Shown here piece after piece: positions 37,322 through 47,125 of a DNA stretch of 64,000 bases. This DNA comes from Stenotrophomonas maltophilia (GTDB taxonomy: Bacteria; Pseudomonadota; Gammaproteobacteria; Xanthomonadales; Xanthomonadaceae), in the NCBI GenBank assembly GCA_009912235.1, contig WNDS01000003.1:558001-622000 (forward strand), given 5' to 3'. The notes beneath the pieces are model-generated. The model was not told the DNA's origin and did no database searches. It worked only from the letters and a program-made list of their open reading frames with translations. A program made the translations under genes and the position numbers. How positions within the stretch are numbered: position 1 is the stretch's first letter; each line of letters begins with the position of its first letter.

Positions 37322-39850
37322 ATGGTCAAGAACATCCTGTTCCAACTGCACTGGCTGCTGGGCATCACTGCCGGCACTGTCCTGGCACTGATGGGCCTCA
37401 GCGGCGCCACGCTGTCCTTCGAGGACGAGCTGCTGCGCGCGCTCAATCCGGGACTGGGCGCCATCGTCGAACAACACCAGCAGGGCCAGCAGCCACTGCC
37501 GCTGGATGACCTGCTGCCGCGCCTGTCCCATGAGGACGGCCGGCCGCTGCAGCGCCTGCGCGTGGACGCCACCGGCCAGCGCCTGTCGATGGCGCGCTTC
37601 GAAGGCGGCAAGGCGCACTGGATCACCTTCGACCCGTATACCGGCGAGCACTTCAGTGCCCTGCGCGGCCAGGCCTTCTTCGATTTCGTCGAAGACCTGC
37701 ACCGCCACCTGGCCGCCGGCGAGCGCGGCAAGCTGGTGGTCGGCAGCTGTGCGATCGCCCTGCTGTTCTTCGCGCTGTCCGGGCTGTACCTGCGTTGGCC
37801 GCGCCGCTGGTGGCACTGGCGCAGCTGGCTGGTGGTGGAATGGCAGCGGCGCGGCCGCAGCTTCCTGTGGAGCCTGCATTCGGTGGTGGGCAGCTGGGTG
37901 CTGGTGGTCTACCTGATGAGCGCGCTGACCGGCCTGTGGTGGTCCTTCGACTGGTACCGCACCGGCGCCACGCGCCTGCTGGGGGCCACGCCGGCGGTGC
38001 ACGTGGTGGCGGACAAACACGGCCAGCTGGATCTGGAACGCGTGCAGGCCAGTCTGTATGCCCTGCCCGGCGTCCGCACCGGCTTCATCGACCTGCGCCT
38101 GCCGGGCAAGCCCGGCCAGCCGCTGACCGCACGGGTGATGGCCGGTGATCCGGCGCAGCGCGGCGGCAGCCATGACCGCGCGCAGGACATCCTGCAGCTG
38201 GACCCGGCCACCGGCGCGGTGCTCGATTATCGCCCCTACGCCGGGCTGGGTGCCGGAGCCAAGCTGACCACCAGCGTGTTCGCCCTGCATTCGGGCAGCT
38301 TCTTCGGCGTCCCCGGGCGCGTGGTAGTAATGCTGAGCAGCCTGGCGATGTGCCTGTTCTTCATCACCGGCTGGATGCTGTACCTGGACCGCCGCCGCGG
38401 CCAACGTGCCGCACGTGCACTGCGCCAGGCCGGCAGCACGCCCGCACCTGCCGCCACCGACGGCGAGCGTTGGCTGGTGGTGCATGCCAGTCAGAGTGGG
38501 CTGGCCGAACAGCTGGCGTGGCGGGCCGCCGCGCAGCTGCAGGGCGCCGGGCGTGCGGCGCAGGTGCTGCCGCTGGCACAGCTGGACGCCACGCGCCTGC
38601 AGGCTGCCACGCGTGCGCTGTTCGTGCTGAGCACCTTCGGCGATGGCGAACCGCCGGACAGCGCACGCCGTTTCACGCGGCAGCTGCTGCCGCAGGCATT
38701 GCCGCTGCCCGCGCTGCGCCATGCGGTGCTGGCGCTGGGCGACCACCAGTACCCGCGTTTCTGCGGCTTCGGCCGCCAGGTTGATGCCTGGCTGCAGCAG
38801 CAGGGTGCACAGCCGCTGTTCGAGCGCGTGGAGGTGGATGCCGCCGACGCCGGCATGCTGCGCCACTGGCAGCGCCAGCTCTCCACGCTGACCGGCGTGG
38901 CCGCCGATGACAGCGCACTGCCGCCCAGCACCGAGCTGCATGACTGGACGTTGCTCGAGCGCCACCTGCTCAACCCGGGCAGCCAGGGCGGGCCGATCTG
39001 GCAGGTCCGGCTGGCGCCGCCGGCCGGCATGCACTGGCAGGCCGGTGACATCCTGCATGTCGCCCCGCGCCAGGACCCTGCGCAGGTTGCCGCCGTACTG
39101 GAAGCGCAAGGGCTGGACCCGCTGCTGCCGGTACAGGTGGAGGGGCAGCCGCGCACCCTGCTGGCGCTGGCCAGCGAACGACAGCTGCCCGAGGCCGCCA
39201 CCGCGCTGCGCGTGCAGGATGGCCTGCGCTGGCTGGCCGGGCTGCCGCTGCTGCCCAGCCGCGAATACTCCATTGCCAGTGCCGGCCACGATGCGGCGGT
39301 GGAACTGGTGGTGCGCCGGGTGCACGACGCCAGCGGGCGGCCGGGCCTGGGCTCGGGCTGGCTGACCGGGCATGCCGCACTGGGCAGCAGCATTGCGGCG
39401 CGCGTGCACCGCAATGCGCGCTTCCACCGCGTGCCCGGCGCCCCGATGCTGTTGATCGGCAACGGCACCGGCATCGCCGGCCTGCGCAGCCTGCTGCGCG
39501 ATGCAGCCCACGCGAGCGAAGGCGGCCACTGGCTGCTGTTCGGCGAACGCCAGCGCGCGCATGACGCCCTGTTCGCCGATGAGATCGGCGCCTGGCAGGT
39601 CAGCGGCCACCTGCAGCGCGTGGACCTGGCCTATTCGCGCGACAGCGCGAACGCAGACTACGTGCAGCACCGGCTGCTGGCGGCGTCCGATGCCCTGCAG
39701 GTCTGGATGGGCCGCGGTGCGGTCATCCATGTCTGCGGCTCGCTGCAGGGCATGGCCGGCGGCGTCGATGCGGTGCTGCGCCAGGTGCTGGGCGACGAGG
39801 CCGTCGAAACCCTGCTGGAACAGGGCCGCTACCGGCGCGACGTGTACTGA
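37322..39850 (+). CDS. PepSY-domain membrane protein fused to flavodoxin and FAD/NADPH reductase
   Basis: An 842-residue inner-membrane flavoprotein. Residues 1-380 are the PepSY-TM domain with four membrane helices (L-H-W-L-L-G-I-T-A-G-T, then helices near 140, 195 and 335). Residues about 385-525 form a flavodoxin-like domain (V-V-H-A-S-Q-S-G-L-A-E, S-T-F-G-D-G-E). The rest is a CysJ-type FAD/NADPH module (S-R-E-Y-S-I-A-S, G-N-G-T-G-I-A-G, V-H-V-C-G-S). It should pass electrons from NADPH through FAD and FMN to a periplasmic acceptor, in iron uptake commonly a ferric siderophore. A Fur-like box upstream supports that role. Confidence 0.85.
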   Translation: MVKNILFQLHWLLGITAGTVLALMGLSGATLSFEDELLRALNPGLGAIVEQHQQGQQPLPLDDLLPRLSHEDGRPLQRLRVDATGQRLSMARFEGGKAHWITFDPYTGEHFSALRGQAFFDFVEDLHRHLAAGERGKLVVGSCAIALLFFALSGLYLRWPRRWWHWRSWLVVEWQRRGRSFLWSLHSVVGSWVLVVYLMSALTGLWWSFDWYRTGATRLLGATPAVHVVADKHGQLDLERVQASLYALPGVRTGFIDLRLPGKPGQPLTARVMAGDPAQRGGSHDRAQDILQLDPATGAVLDYRPYAGLGAGAKLTTSVFALHSGSFFGVPGRVVVMLSSLAMCLFFITGWMLYLDRRRGQRAARALRQAGSTPAPAATDGERWLVVHASQSGLAEQLAWRAAAQLQGAGRAAQVLPLAQLDATRLQAATRALFVLSTFGDGEPPDSARRFTRQLLPQALPLPALRHAVLALGDHQYPRFCGFGRQVDAWLQQQGAQPLFERVEVDAADAGMLRHWQRQLSTLTGVAADDSALPPSTELHDWTLLERHLLNPGSQGGPIWQVRLAPPAGMHWQAGDILHVAPRQDPAQVAAVLEAQGLDPLLPVQVEGQPRTLLALASERQLPEAATALRVQDGLRWLAGLPLLPSREYSIASAGHDAAVELVVRRVHDASGRPGLGSGWLTGHAALGSSIAARVHRNARFHRVPGAPMLLIGNGTGIAGLRSLLRDAAHASEGGHWLLFGERQRAHDALFADEIGAWQVSGHLQRVDLAYSRDSANADYVQHRLLAASDALQVWMGRGAVIHVCGSLQGMAGGVDAVLRQVLGDEAVETLLEQGRYRRDVY

Positions 39851-39910
39851 CCACACCGCGCATGCCACACCGGCACGGCACCCTGTGCAGGTACCGCGCC
39901 GTGGCAGGCC

Positions 39911-42451
39911 TCAGGCGGCCACGCGGGTACCGCGCGCTGCACCCTGCAGCTGGAACGCCGCCACTGCATCGGCCAGCGTACGCACCTGCCCCTGCATGGC
40001 CTGGGTCGAGGCGCCCGCCTCTTCCACCAGGCTGGCGTTGCGCTGCGTGCTGGCTTCCATCTGTACCACCGTCTGGTTCACCTGCGCGCTGCCGGCATGC
40101 TGTTCCTGCGAGGCACTGCGGATGCTGGCAACCAACGCGGTGAGCTGCTGCACGCTGCCGACGATCTCGCCCATGGTGGTGCCGGCCTCGGCGGCCAGTG
40201 CGTTGCCCTGCCCGACCCGCGCCACCGAATCGGCGATCAGCCCCTTGATCTGCTTGGCCGCATCGGCGCTGCGCTGTGCCAGCAGCCGCACTTCGGCGGC
40301 GACCACCGCGAAACTGCGACCCTGCTCGCCCGCACGTGCCGCTTCCACGGCGGCATTCAGCGCCAGGATGTTCGTCTGGAATGCGATGCCATCGATCAGG
40401 TTGGTGATTTCGCCGATGCGCCGCGACGCGGCACTGATGTCCTGCATCGTCGCCACGACCTTGCCCACCGCTTCACCACCGCGCGCGGCCACGCCGGCGG
40501 TGGTCTGTACCAGCACGTCGGCCTCACCGGCAGCGGCGGCATTGCGGCCCACGGTATCGGTCAGCTCGTGCATCGACGCCGCGGTCTCTTCCAGGTTCAC
40601 CGCCTGCTGTTCGGTACGGCGTGACAGGTCGTGGTGGCCGGCGGCGATGTCGGCCACGCCGGCATCGATGGCCACGGCCGCCTGCTGGATGCGCCCGACG
40701 ATGCGGTTCAACTGCAGCACCGTGGCGTTGGCATCGTCGCGCATGCGCGCGAACACGCCCTGCAGATCGCCTTCCATCCGCACGCTCAGGTCACCACACG
40801 CCAGTGCGGCCAGCAGGGCCTGCAGATCACCCAGGTTGCGCTCGAAGGTCGAGAGCAGGTGGTTGATGCTGGTGGACAGCGTGCGCACGAAGCCCTGCTT
40901 GCCCTCCAGTGCGATGCGGCCGTGCAGCTCGCCGTGCGCGGCGGCGTCCACCAGCGCGGCCACCTCGGTTTCCATCAGCGTTTCCAGCGCGCGGCTGCGC
41001 CATTCCACCGCCACGCCCAGGTGCTGGCCATCATCAACGATGGCATTGGCCACCAGCTGAAAGCGGGTGCCGGCATGGATGATCTCGCGTTCCTCTCGCT
41101 GGCGCACGCCCAGCAGCGCAGCCAGCGCCGGGTGCAGCTGCACCGCATCGCCCCCTAGCAGGGCCTCGGGCGTGCTGCCCAGCAGCTGCAGCAGTGCAGG
41201 GTTGGCATAGGCTACGCGCCCTTCGGCGTCGACCACCATCAGACCGGTCTGTGCGCAGTCCAGTGCCTGGCGTACGCGGCTGTTGCCGCGTTCCGCCGCG
41301 CGTTCGGTATCGATGCACTCGCGCAGGCGCTGCTGCATGTGCACCAGCCGCTGCGCCAGCTGCCCGATTTCATCGTTGGGGTTGTAGACGCGCAGCGTGG
41401 TGTCCAGCCGGTCATCGGCGATGTCGGTGGCAAAGCGCAGCGTATCTGCGATCGGGCGGCGCACCGCGCGCAGCACCAGCACCAGGCTGGTGATCAGCAC
41501 GCCGGCCACCAGCAGCAGGGTGGCGGCGAACAGCACCGTCATCGTGCGGCCACCGGCCTGCTGCCCCGCGCGCGCGGTAGCCAGTGCCGCCGCTTGCGCC
41601 TTCTGCAGGTCGGCCAGTGCCGGGGCGATGGTGGCGGCGGTATCGGCCAGCGACTGGCTCTCCACGTCCAGCCCCACGCGCGCGGCGGTGTAGCCAAGCA
41701 ACGCGGCCTGGTAGGCCTCCATGTCGGCGCGCACCGCATCCTGCACGTCGGCCTTCAGCCCGGCCAGCGCCAGATCGAACGGCAGTTTTTCTTCGCTGGC
41801 GCGGTCGGCGTGGCTGGAATCGCCGCTGAGCAGCAGCAGGGCTTCCTGCCGGCGCATCTTCTGCAGGTGCAGCGCCAAAGCCGGGCGTTGCAGGGCATCC
41901 ACGCGCGCCTGCAGCGTGTCGGCGGCCTGCTGCAGCTGCGCGGCCAACCCTGCGTCGCCGCGCCCCATCTCGTCCACGCGCCCGAACAGCGCGGCAATGC
42001 CCTCGGCGAAGGCATCCGCCGCTTCGGTCAAGCCCTGCAGTGCCCTGCGCCAGCCGGCGTCCATCGGCACCGTGCGCAATGCCTTCAGATCGGCCTGCAG
42101 GGCGGCCTGCGCGGCCAGCAGCTGCTGGCGGTCGGCATCATCGAAACTGCGTGCATACTGGGTCTGCAGGCGGCGCGCCTCGGCCATCTGGGTGGCCAGT
42201 GCGGCGGCCAGGTCGGTGCCATGCTGGTAGCTGTCGTAGCTGCGCGCGGCCTGGGTGCTGGCGTGGCGGGTCCAGCCGTAGACGGCGGCGATGGCCGCCA
42301 GGCCCAGGCCACAGACCATCAGGGTCGCCTTGAGCTTGTTGGCCAGGCTGAGCCGGTGCGGCTGCAGCCACACCGGCAGGGAGGCAGGCGCGGGGCGCAG
42401 CGCGGCAAGGCGTGCGCGCAGGGACCGCAGGCGGGTTGCAACGACCAGCAT
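39911..42451 (-). CDS. Methyl-accepting chemotaxis protein with PAS domain
   Basis: An 846-residue chemoreceptor. It starts at ATG 42451, chosen as the first ATG with coding quality; the frame runs back to 42580. One membrane helix is near residues 38-58 and the second near 330-350, enclosing a helical ligand-binding domain of about 270 residues. A HAMP follows, then a PAS-like domain with [11 protein letters not shown], a second HAMP-like helix pair, and the signalling hairpin with [16 protein letters not shown]. There is no C-terminal N-W-E-T-F-type pentapeptide, so methylation would rely on direct contact. The ligand is unknown. Confidence 0.9.
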   Translation of the reverse strand: MLVVATRLRSLRARLAALRPAPASLPVWLQPHRLSLANKLKATLMVCGLGLAAIAAVYGWTRHASTQAARSYDSYQHGTDLAAALATQMAEARRLQTQYARSFDDADRQQLLAAQAALQADLKALRTVPMDAGWRRALQGLTEAADAFAEGIAALFGRVDEMGRGDAGLAAQLQQAADTLQARVDALQRPALALHLQKMRRQEALLLLSGDSSHADRASEEKLPFDLALAGLKADVQDAVRADMEAYQAALLGYTAARVGLDVESQSLADTAATIAPALADLQKAQAAALATARAGQQAGGRTMTVLFAATLLLVAGVLITSLVLVLRAVRRPIADTLRFATDIADDRLDTTLRVYNPNDEIGQLAQRLVHMQQRLRECIDTERAAERGNSRVRQALDCAQTGLMVVDAEGRVAYANPALLQLLGSTPEALLGGDAVQLHPALAALLGVRQREEREIIHAGTRFQLVANAIVDDGQHLGVAVEWRSRALETLMETEVAALVDAAAHGELHGRIALEGKQGFVRTLSTSINHLLSTFERNLGDLQALLAALACGDLSVRMEGDLQGVFARMRDDANATVLQLNRIVGRIQQAAVAIDAGVADIAAGHHDLSRRTEQQAVNLEETAASMHELTDTVGRNAAAAGEADVLVQTTAGVAARGGEAVGKVVATMQDISAASRRIGEITNLIDGIAFQTNILALNAAVEAARAGEQGRSFAVVAAEVRLLAQRSADAAKQIKGLIADSVARVGQGNALAAEAGTTMGEIVGSVQQLTALVASIRSASQEQHAGSAQVNQTVVQMEASTQRNASLVEEAGASTQAMQGQVRTLADAVAAFQLQGAARGTRVAA

Positions 42452-42650
42452 GTCAGACTCCAGGCGTAATGACGCCTCGGTATCGGCCGGCCATGCTGCA
42501 GCTTTAGGTTTTTTTTCGCTGCCGCCAGCGGCGTGGGGCGCGATCGCGGCCTTTGTACCGGCCGCAGGCGACCGGGGCATGACACGGCGCGCTTGACCTC
42601 AACCCCGGTTGCGGTAGCACAGTAGGCGCCCCTTCCCCGCTGCCACCGCC

Positions 42651-43484
42651 ATGAGCCCGCTGGATGTTTCCCGTTACCTGCAGCAGCTGCAGCTGGCCGC
42701 GCCACCGCCGGTATCGCTGGCCGGGTTGACCGTGCTGCAGCAACAGCACAACGCGCTGCTGCCGTTTGAAACCCTCACCTGCCTGCTGCGCGATGCCGTG
42801 CCGATCGGCCTGGACAGCGTGCAGCACAAGCTGCTGGTCCAGCAGCGCGGCGGCTACTGCTTCGAGCTCAACGGCACGCTACTGGCGCTGCTGCAGGCGC
42901 TGGGTTTCGATGCGCGCCCGCTTTCCGCGCGCGTGCTGCTGTCGGCTGAACCGGGCACGCTGACCGCACGCACCCGCCTGCTGGTGCGTGTGCGGCTGGA
43001 CGGCGAGGACTGGCTGGTGGATGCCGGTTTCGGCAGCCTGACCCCGACCGCACCGCTGCGGCTGCAGGAACGCGGCGTGCAGCCGACCCCGCATGAGCGC
43101 TTCCGCATCGACCACGACGGGCAGCAGTTCCTGTTGCTGGCCGAAACCGGCGAGTCATGGCGGCGGCTGTATGGCTTCGACCTGCAGGCGCCCGAGCCGG
43201 CGGACAACGTTGTGGCCAACTGGTACGTGTGCGCCCACCCCGAATCCAGTTTTCCGGGCCAGCTGCGTGCAGCACTGACCGGACCGGACTGGCGGCGCAC
43301 CATCGGCAGTGGCAACTACAGCGAGTACCGCAGCGGCCAGCCGCCGCAGAAACGCGCGCTGCGCGATGCTGCCGATGTACGCGAGGTCCTGCAGACGCAG
43401 TTCGGCGTGCGCGTGCCTGATGATGCGCGGCTGGATCCAGCCATCACCCGCTGGCTGCAGCAGTGGCAGGCCGCGGCCAGCTGA
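42651..43484 (+). CDS. nat: Arylamine N-acetyltransferase homologue lacking the catalytic His
   Basis: A 277-residue NAT-family protein that would move acetyl from acetyl-CoA to arylamines. The catalytic Cys70 is in R-G-G-Y-C-F-E-L-N and the catalytic Asp124 in W-L-V-D-A-G-F-G. The histidine expected about 15 residues before the Asp, in an R-T-H-x-L-L motif, is replaced: the sequence reads A-R-T-R-L-L, with Arg109 at that place. The enzyme may therefore be inactive or altered, unless an A-to-G base error is present. The gene stands alone, divergent from the chemoreceptor. Confidence 0.85.
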   Translation: MSPLDVSRYLQQLQLAAPPPVSLAGLTVLQQQHNALLPFETLTCLLRDAVPIGLDSVQHKLLVQQRGGYCFELNGTLLALLQALGFDARPLSARVLLSAEPGTLTARTRLLVRVRLDGEDWLVDAGFGSLTPTAPLRLQERGVQPTPHERFRIDHDGQQFLLLAETGESWRRLYGFDLQAPEPADNVVANWYVCAHPESSFPGQLRAALTGPDWRRTIGSGNYSEYRSGQPPQKRALRDAADVREVLQTQFGVRVPDDARLDPAITRWLQQWQAAAS

Positions 43485-43544
43485 CGCGGCACGGTGGCGC
43501 AACCGTTCGCCTAGCCGGCACGTGATGACACCGCGTCGCCCGGG

Positions 43545-43914
43545 TCAGGTGGCGGCCGGCGCCTGCACGGCAATGCGGTTGCCCTCGCTGTCGGCAATCT
43601 CGGCCGCCTGCCAGTCGCCGGCCTGCGCCGGGCCGAAGCGCAGCGTGGCACCGGACTGCAGCGCGCGCCAGGCTGGCGTCGAGATCCTCCACGCCGATAT
43701 AGATGCGCGCGCCCTGTTCGGTGGGCCGGTAGTCGGCGCCCTGCACCAGCGCGATGCTGGCGCCGCCGGCATCATCCTGGAACGGCAGGTAGGCCATCAG
43801 GCAGTCGTGCAGTTCCAGCGGTGCGGCAATCTCCTGCTGCAGCCAGTGCTGGTAGAACGCGCTGGCGCGGGCCAGGTCGGTCAAGGGAATTTCCACATGC
43901 AGGATAGGGTTCAT
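43545..43914 (-). pseudogene. VOC/glyoxalase-fold protein, frameshifted
   Basis: A small vicinal-oxygen-chelate family protein. The frame from ATG 43914 reads M-N-P-I-L-H-V-E-I-P-L-T-D-L and continues through G-G-A-S-I-A-L-V-Q-G to Y-I-G-V-E-D-L-D. At the GC repeat 43660-43668 it shifts, and the homologous end (L-Q-S-G-A-T-L-R-F-G-P, I-A-D-S-E-G-N-R-I-A-V) lies in the neighbouring frame up to the stop at 43545. Joined length is about 123 residues, normal for the family. The substrate is unknown; similar proteins give resistance or break down metabolites. Confidence 0.75.
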
Positions 43915-44020
43915 CGGGCCGCACAGCACTCCAAGGTGCCTGGCAGTGTAAGCGCCCTTCGACTGCATGCAGTCACGCCGGCAATGGCATGCTGGGGCCC
44001 CCGCCCCGACCGGAACGACC

Positions 44021-44745
44021 ATGCCGCTGTCCGACTACCGCTCCGCCCTGGCCCCGCACGGCGTGCTGCGGGTGGCGATCAACCTGGGCAATGCAGTGCT
44101 GGCCCAGGGCGAGGCGCACGCACCGCGCGGGCCCAGCGTGGCGCTGGCCATCGAACTGGCGCGCCGGCTGGGCGTGGCAGTGCAGCTGCACTGCCACGAC
44201 GCGGCCGCTTCAGTGGTGGCTGCGGCCGCACAGGACGCCTGGGACCTGGCCTTCCTGGCGGTGGACCCGGCACGCGCCGACCGCATCGCGTTCAGTGCAC
44301 CGTATATGGAAATCGAAGGCACCTATCTGGTGCGCGCAGACAGCCCGGCGCGCTGCGTGGCCGACCTGGACCGCGAGGGCCTGCGCATCGCCGTGGGCCG
44401 CGGTGCGGCCTACGATCTGTACCTGAGCCGCGAACTGAAGCACGCGCGCATCGAACGCGCCGACACCTCGGCCGCGGCCATCGCACTGTTCGACCAGCAG
44501 GTGCTGGATGCCGCCGCAGGCGTGCGCCAGCCGCTGCAGGCCTGGGCCGATGCGCATGCCGGGCACCGCGTGCTGCCCGACCGCTTCACCGCCATCCAGC
44601 AGGCCGTTGCCGTGCCGGTGCAGCGCGATGCCCGCGCGGTGCAGGCGCTGTTTGCGGAGGTGGAGGCCCTCAAGGCCAGTGATTTCCTGCGCGAAGCGTT
44701 CGCGCGGGCGGGGCGGCGGTCACCCTGGTGCCCGCCGCCCCGTAG
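44021..44745 (+). pseudogene. Amino-acid-type periplasmic-binding-fold protein, 3' frameshift
   Basis: A solute-binding-protein fold (SBP_bac_3 type) of about 240 residues: L-R-V-A-I-N-L-G-N near the start, F-S-A-P-Y-M-E-I near 90, and G-R-G-A-A-Y-D-L-Y near 128. It has no signal peptide, which is unusual for a transport-binding protein and suggests a cytoplasmic ligand-binding role or a missing 5' part. Near 44711 the frame shifts: A-R-A-G is followed in the next frame by A-A-V-T-L-V-P-A-A-P and a TAG at 44743. The uncorrected frame runs on to 44881 without similarity. Confidence 0.7.
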
Positions 44746-44770
44746 CCGCCGCTGGCGGCCGGCCGGGCCT

Positions 44771-45061
44771 TCAGGCCACCGGAACCGTGCGCCCGCCCAG
44801 CGAGCCCATGGTGAACACGTAGCCGGCCTGCTCGAGGAAGCGGCGCATGTTCAACTCCGCCGCGCGCGGCGACGGCAATGAATTGGGCCCGTACAGCGCG
44901 TACACCACGCCGGCCCCTTCGACGGCTTCGCGGCGCACCGTGCATCCGCCGGTGGCCGCTGCCTGTGACCAGCCCGCGCTCAACGCGGCGGGACCGATCG
45001 ACTGCCCGTTGCGCAGCCGGAAACTCAACCAACGCACCTCACCCGAGAATGCCTGCTTCAC
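44771..45061 (-). CDS. Hypothetical protein
   Basis: A 96-residue protein that I do not recognise. GTG 45061 is preceded by AGGGAGG. It contains V-R-W-L-S-F-R-L-R-N-G, a G-C-T-V-R-R strand and a helix A-A-E-L-N-M-R-R-F-L-E-Q-A-G-Y, an alternating pattern suggesting a small alpha/beta fold. It is a single gene between convergent neighbours. Confidence 0.5.
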   Translation of the reverse strand: MKQAFSGEVRWLSFRLRNGQSIGPAALSAGWSQAAATGGCTVRREAVEGAGVVYALYGPNSLPSPRAAELNMRRFLEQAGYVFTMGSLGGRTVPVA

Positions 45062-45160
45062 GTTTGCCGTGCCTCCCTGTGCATGACCATCCGTGACCCA
45101 CTCTAGGCGATGGCAATGTCGCTGCCGACTGAGACCTTCACAAGCAACGCCGTGGCGGCG

Positions 45161-46002
45161 TCAGCGGAACAACGCGTTCAAGGCCGCGCCGGGTGCCGCG
45201 CCCTGCAGCCCATCGAAGCGGCCCTGCTGCAGTGGCTGCACCGCCTGCATCAGCCCACCCCAGGCGGCGCGGGCCAGTGCGCCGCCGAGACTGACCCGGC
45301 GCACACCAAGCGCAGCGATTGCCGGCAACGTCAGCGAAGTAGGCGCGCCGACCAGCAGGTTCACCGGCTTGGGCGCCACCGCGGCCACCACCGCGGCGAT
45401 CTGCGAGGCCTCCACGATGCCCGGCGCGTACAGCACATCGGCACCGGCGGCAGCGAAGGCACGCAGCCGCCGCAGCGTATCGTCCAGGTCGGGAATGCCG
45501 ACGAAGAAATTCTCGGCACGCGCCACCAGCAGCACCTCGGCGCCGCTGCGGTCGATGGCCGCGCGCGCGGCCTGCAGGCGTGCCAGCGCATCGTCCAGAC
45601 TGCGCACCGGTGCCGCGTCATCACCGCTGGCATCTTCGATCGACAATGCGGCAACGCCGGTATCCACGGCGGCGCTGACCGCTTCGGGCACGGTCTCGGG
45701 CGTGTTGCCGAAGCCATCACCGAAATCGGCATTCACCGGCAGCGGCGTGGCGGCGACCAGCAGGCGCAGGTGGTCCAGCGTGGCCTGCAGGGACACCACG
45801 CCGTCCGGGCGGCCTTCGCTCCAGGCGCAACCGGCGCTGGTGGTGGCCAGGGCGGCGAAGCCCTGCACGGCCAGGTAGCGCGCACTGCCCACGTCCCAGG
45901 GGTTGGGCAGTACGAAGCAGCCCTCGGCATGCAGTGCACGGAACGCCGCACGGCGCTCGGCCAGCTGGGCGGGGGGGTGGGCAAGGTGGCGGTGGGGTGC
46001 AT
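45161..46002 (-). pseudogene. Isocitrate lyase/phosphoenolpyruvate mutase-family protein, frameshifted
   Basis: A TIM-barrel enzyme of the PEP mutase/methylisocitrate lyase superfamily, about 280 residues. From ATG 46002 the frame hits a run of seven C on the coding strand (45971-45977); eight would read on as P-P-A-Q-L-A-E-R-R. The rest of the gene is intact and has the family metal-site features V-N-A-D-F-G-D-G-F and A-L-S-I-E-D-A-S, and R-A-E-N-F-F-V-G. In related proteins the K-K-C-G-H active loop is absent, as here, so the reaction is uncertain. Confidence 0.8.
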
Positions 46003-46041
46003 GCGCGCCTCCGGCGATGGGCAGGCCCCGACCTTAGCGCA

Positions 46042-46830
46042 TCACCCCAGCGGGCACAGCGGCGTTTCGCCCGGGCGCAGGGTCAGCACCTGCACACCGG
46101 TGCGGGTGACCGCCACGGTGTGCTCGAACTGCGCTGACAACAGTCCATCGCGGGTATGCACCGGCCAGGTATCGGGCGAATGGCGGATGGCCGCACGGCC
46201 CTGGTTGAGCATCGGCTCGATGGTGAACACCATGCCTTCCTCCAGCACGCTGCCGGTGCCGGCATGGCCGTAATGCAGGATCTGCGGCTCCTCGTGCATC
46301 TCGCGGCCGATGCCGTGGCCGCAGTATTCCTTCACCACGCTGCAGCCGTGTTGGCGCGCATGGCGCGCAATGGCGTGGCCGATATCGCCCAGCCGCGCGC
46401 CGGGCCGCACCGCGGCGATGCCCTTCGACATGGCTTGGTAGGCCGTGCGCACCAGCCGCCGCGCGGGGTAGTCCACCTCGCCCACCAGGTAGGTGGTGCT
46501 GGAATCGGCGATGTAGCCGTTCTTCTCCAGCGTAATGTCCAGGTTGACGATCTGCCCGCTGCGCAGCACGTCCTCGTGCGCGGGCATGCCGTGGCAGACC
46601 ACATCGTCGATGGAGGCGTTGAGCACGTACGGGAAATCGTACTGGCCCTTGCTGGCCGGGCGCGCGTGCAGCTCATCGACGATCATGCGCTCGACGAAGT
46701 CGTTCAGCGCCATCGTGCTGCGGCCTTCCATCGGCAACTGGTCCAGCGCATGGAACACCTGCGCCAGCAGCGCGCCGGAGGTGGCCATCAGCGCCAGTTT
46801 CGCCGGCTGCTTCACCCAGGCGCTGCTCAC
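46042..46830 (-). CDS. map: Methionine aminopeptidase, type I
   Basis: A 262-residue metal-dependent enzyme that removes the start methionine. All five metal ligands of the family are visible: Asp98 (N-L-D-I-T), Asp109, His172 (G-H-G-I-G), Glu205 (T-I-E-P-M) and Glu236 (Q-F-E-H-T). It starts with GTG 46830, overlapping the stop of a ParD-like gene, so the two are translationally coupled. The sequence differs from usual housekeeping copies (N-L-D-I-T-L-E-K-N-G-Y-I-A-D), and such coupled copies occur in other Xanthomonadaceae beside ParD-like genes. Whether it is a second map gene cannot be seen here. Confidence 0.88.
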   Translation of the reverse strand: MSSAWVKQPAKLALMATSGALLAQVFHALDQLPMEGRSTMALNDFVERMIVDELHARPASKGQYDFPYVLNASIDDVVCHGMPAHEDVLRSGQIVNLDITLEKNGYIADSSTTYLVGEVDYPARRLVRTAYQAMSKGIAAVRPGARLGDIGHAIARHARQHGCSVVKEYCGHGIGREMHEEPQILHYGHAGTGSVLEEGMVFTIEPMLNQGRAAIRHSPDTWPVHTRDGLLSAQFEHTVAVTRTGVQVLTLRPGETPLCPLG

Positions 46831-47045
46831 GCGCGCCCCGGCACCGGTGCCAGCGGCTGTGCCTGCACGCCGGCCGCGCGCAGTTCATTGGCGACGATGT
46901 CCTGGAAGCTCAGTTCCGGGTGCATCTCGCACAGCATGCCGACCTTGATTCAGAAATTGGCCTGCGCGTTGATCGAGCGGTGGCTGACCGTGCAGGCGCG
47001 ACGCAGCTGGTCGTGCAGCGCGTCGTCGATGTTGACGATGCCCAT
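46827..47045 (-). pseudogene. ParD-like antitoxin-type protein with in-frame stop
   Basis: A 72-codon frame beginning M-G-I-V-N-I-D-D-A-L-H at 47045, a ribbon-helix-helix-type start followed by S-H-R-S-I-N-A-Q-A-N-F. A TGA at 46950-46952 (codon 32) stands where Trp is normal (F-W-I-K-V-G-M); TGG to TGA is one change. After it the frame continues I-K-V-G-M-L-C-E-M-H-P-E and overlaps the map start. It matches the ParD_like family, found next to methionine aminopeptidase genes. It should regulate the operon if intact. Confidence 0.65.
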
Positions 47046-47063
47046 GGGGTGCTCCAGGAAGGA

Positions 47064-47092
47064 ATATACGAATCATATACGATACGTATACG
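47064..47092. promoter_or_regulatory. Repeated ATACG operator-like region upstream of ParD-like gene
   Basis: The minus strand carries CGTATA three times plus one CGTAT within 30 bases, including the palindrome GTATACGTATAC-like core, and a TATGAT -10-like box. Ribbon-helix-helix repressors usually bind such closely spaced repeats. Confidence 0.55.
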
Positions 47093-47125
47093 CCTTGCCA
47101 CGGAGGCACCCCAGGTACCCCTGTC

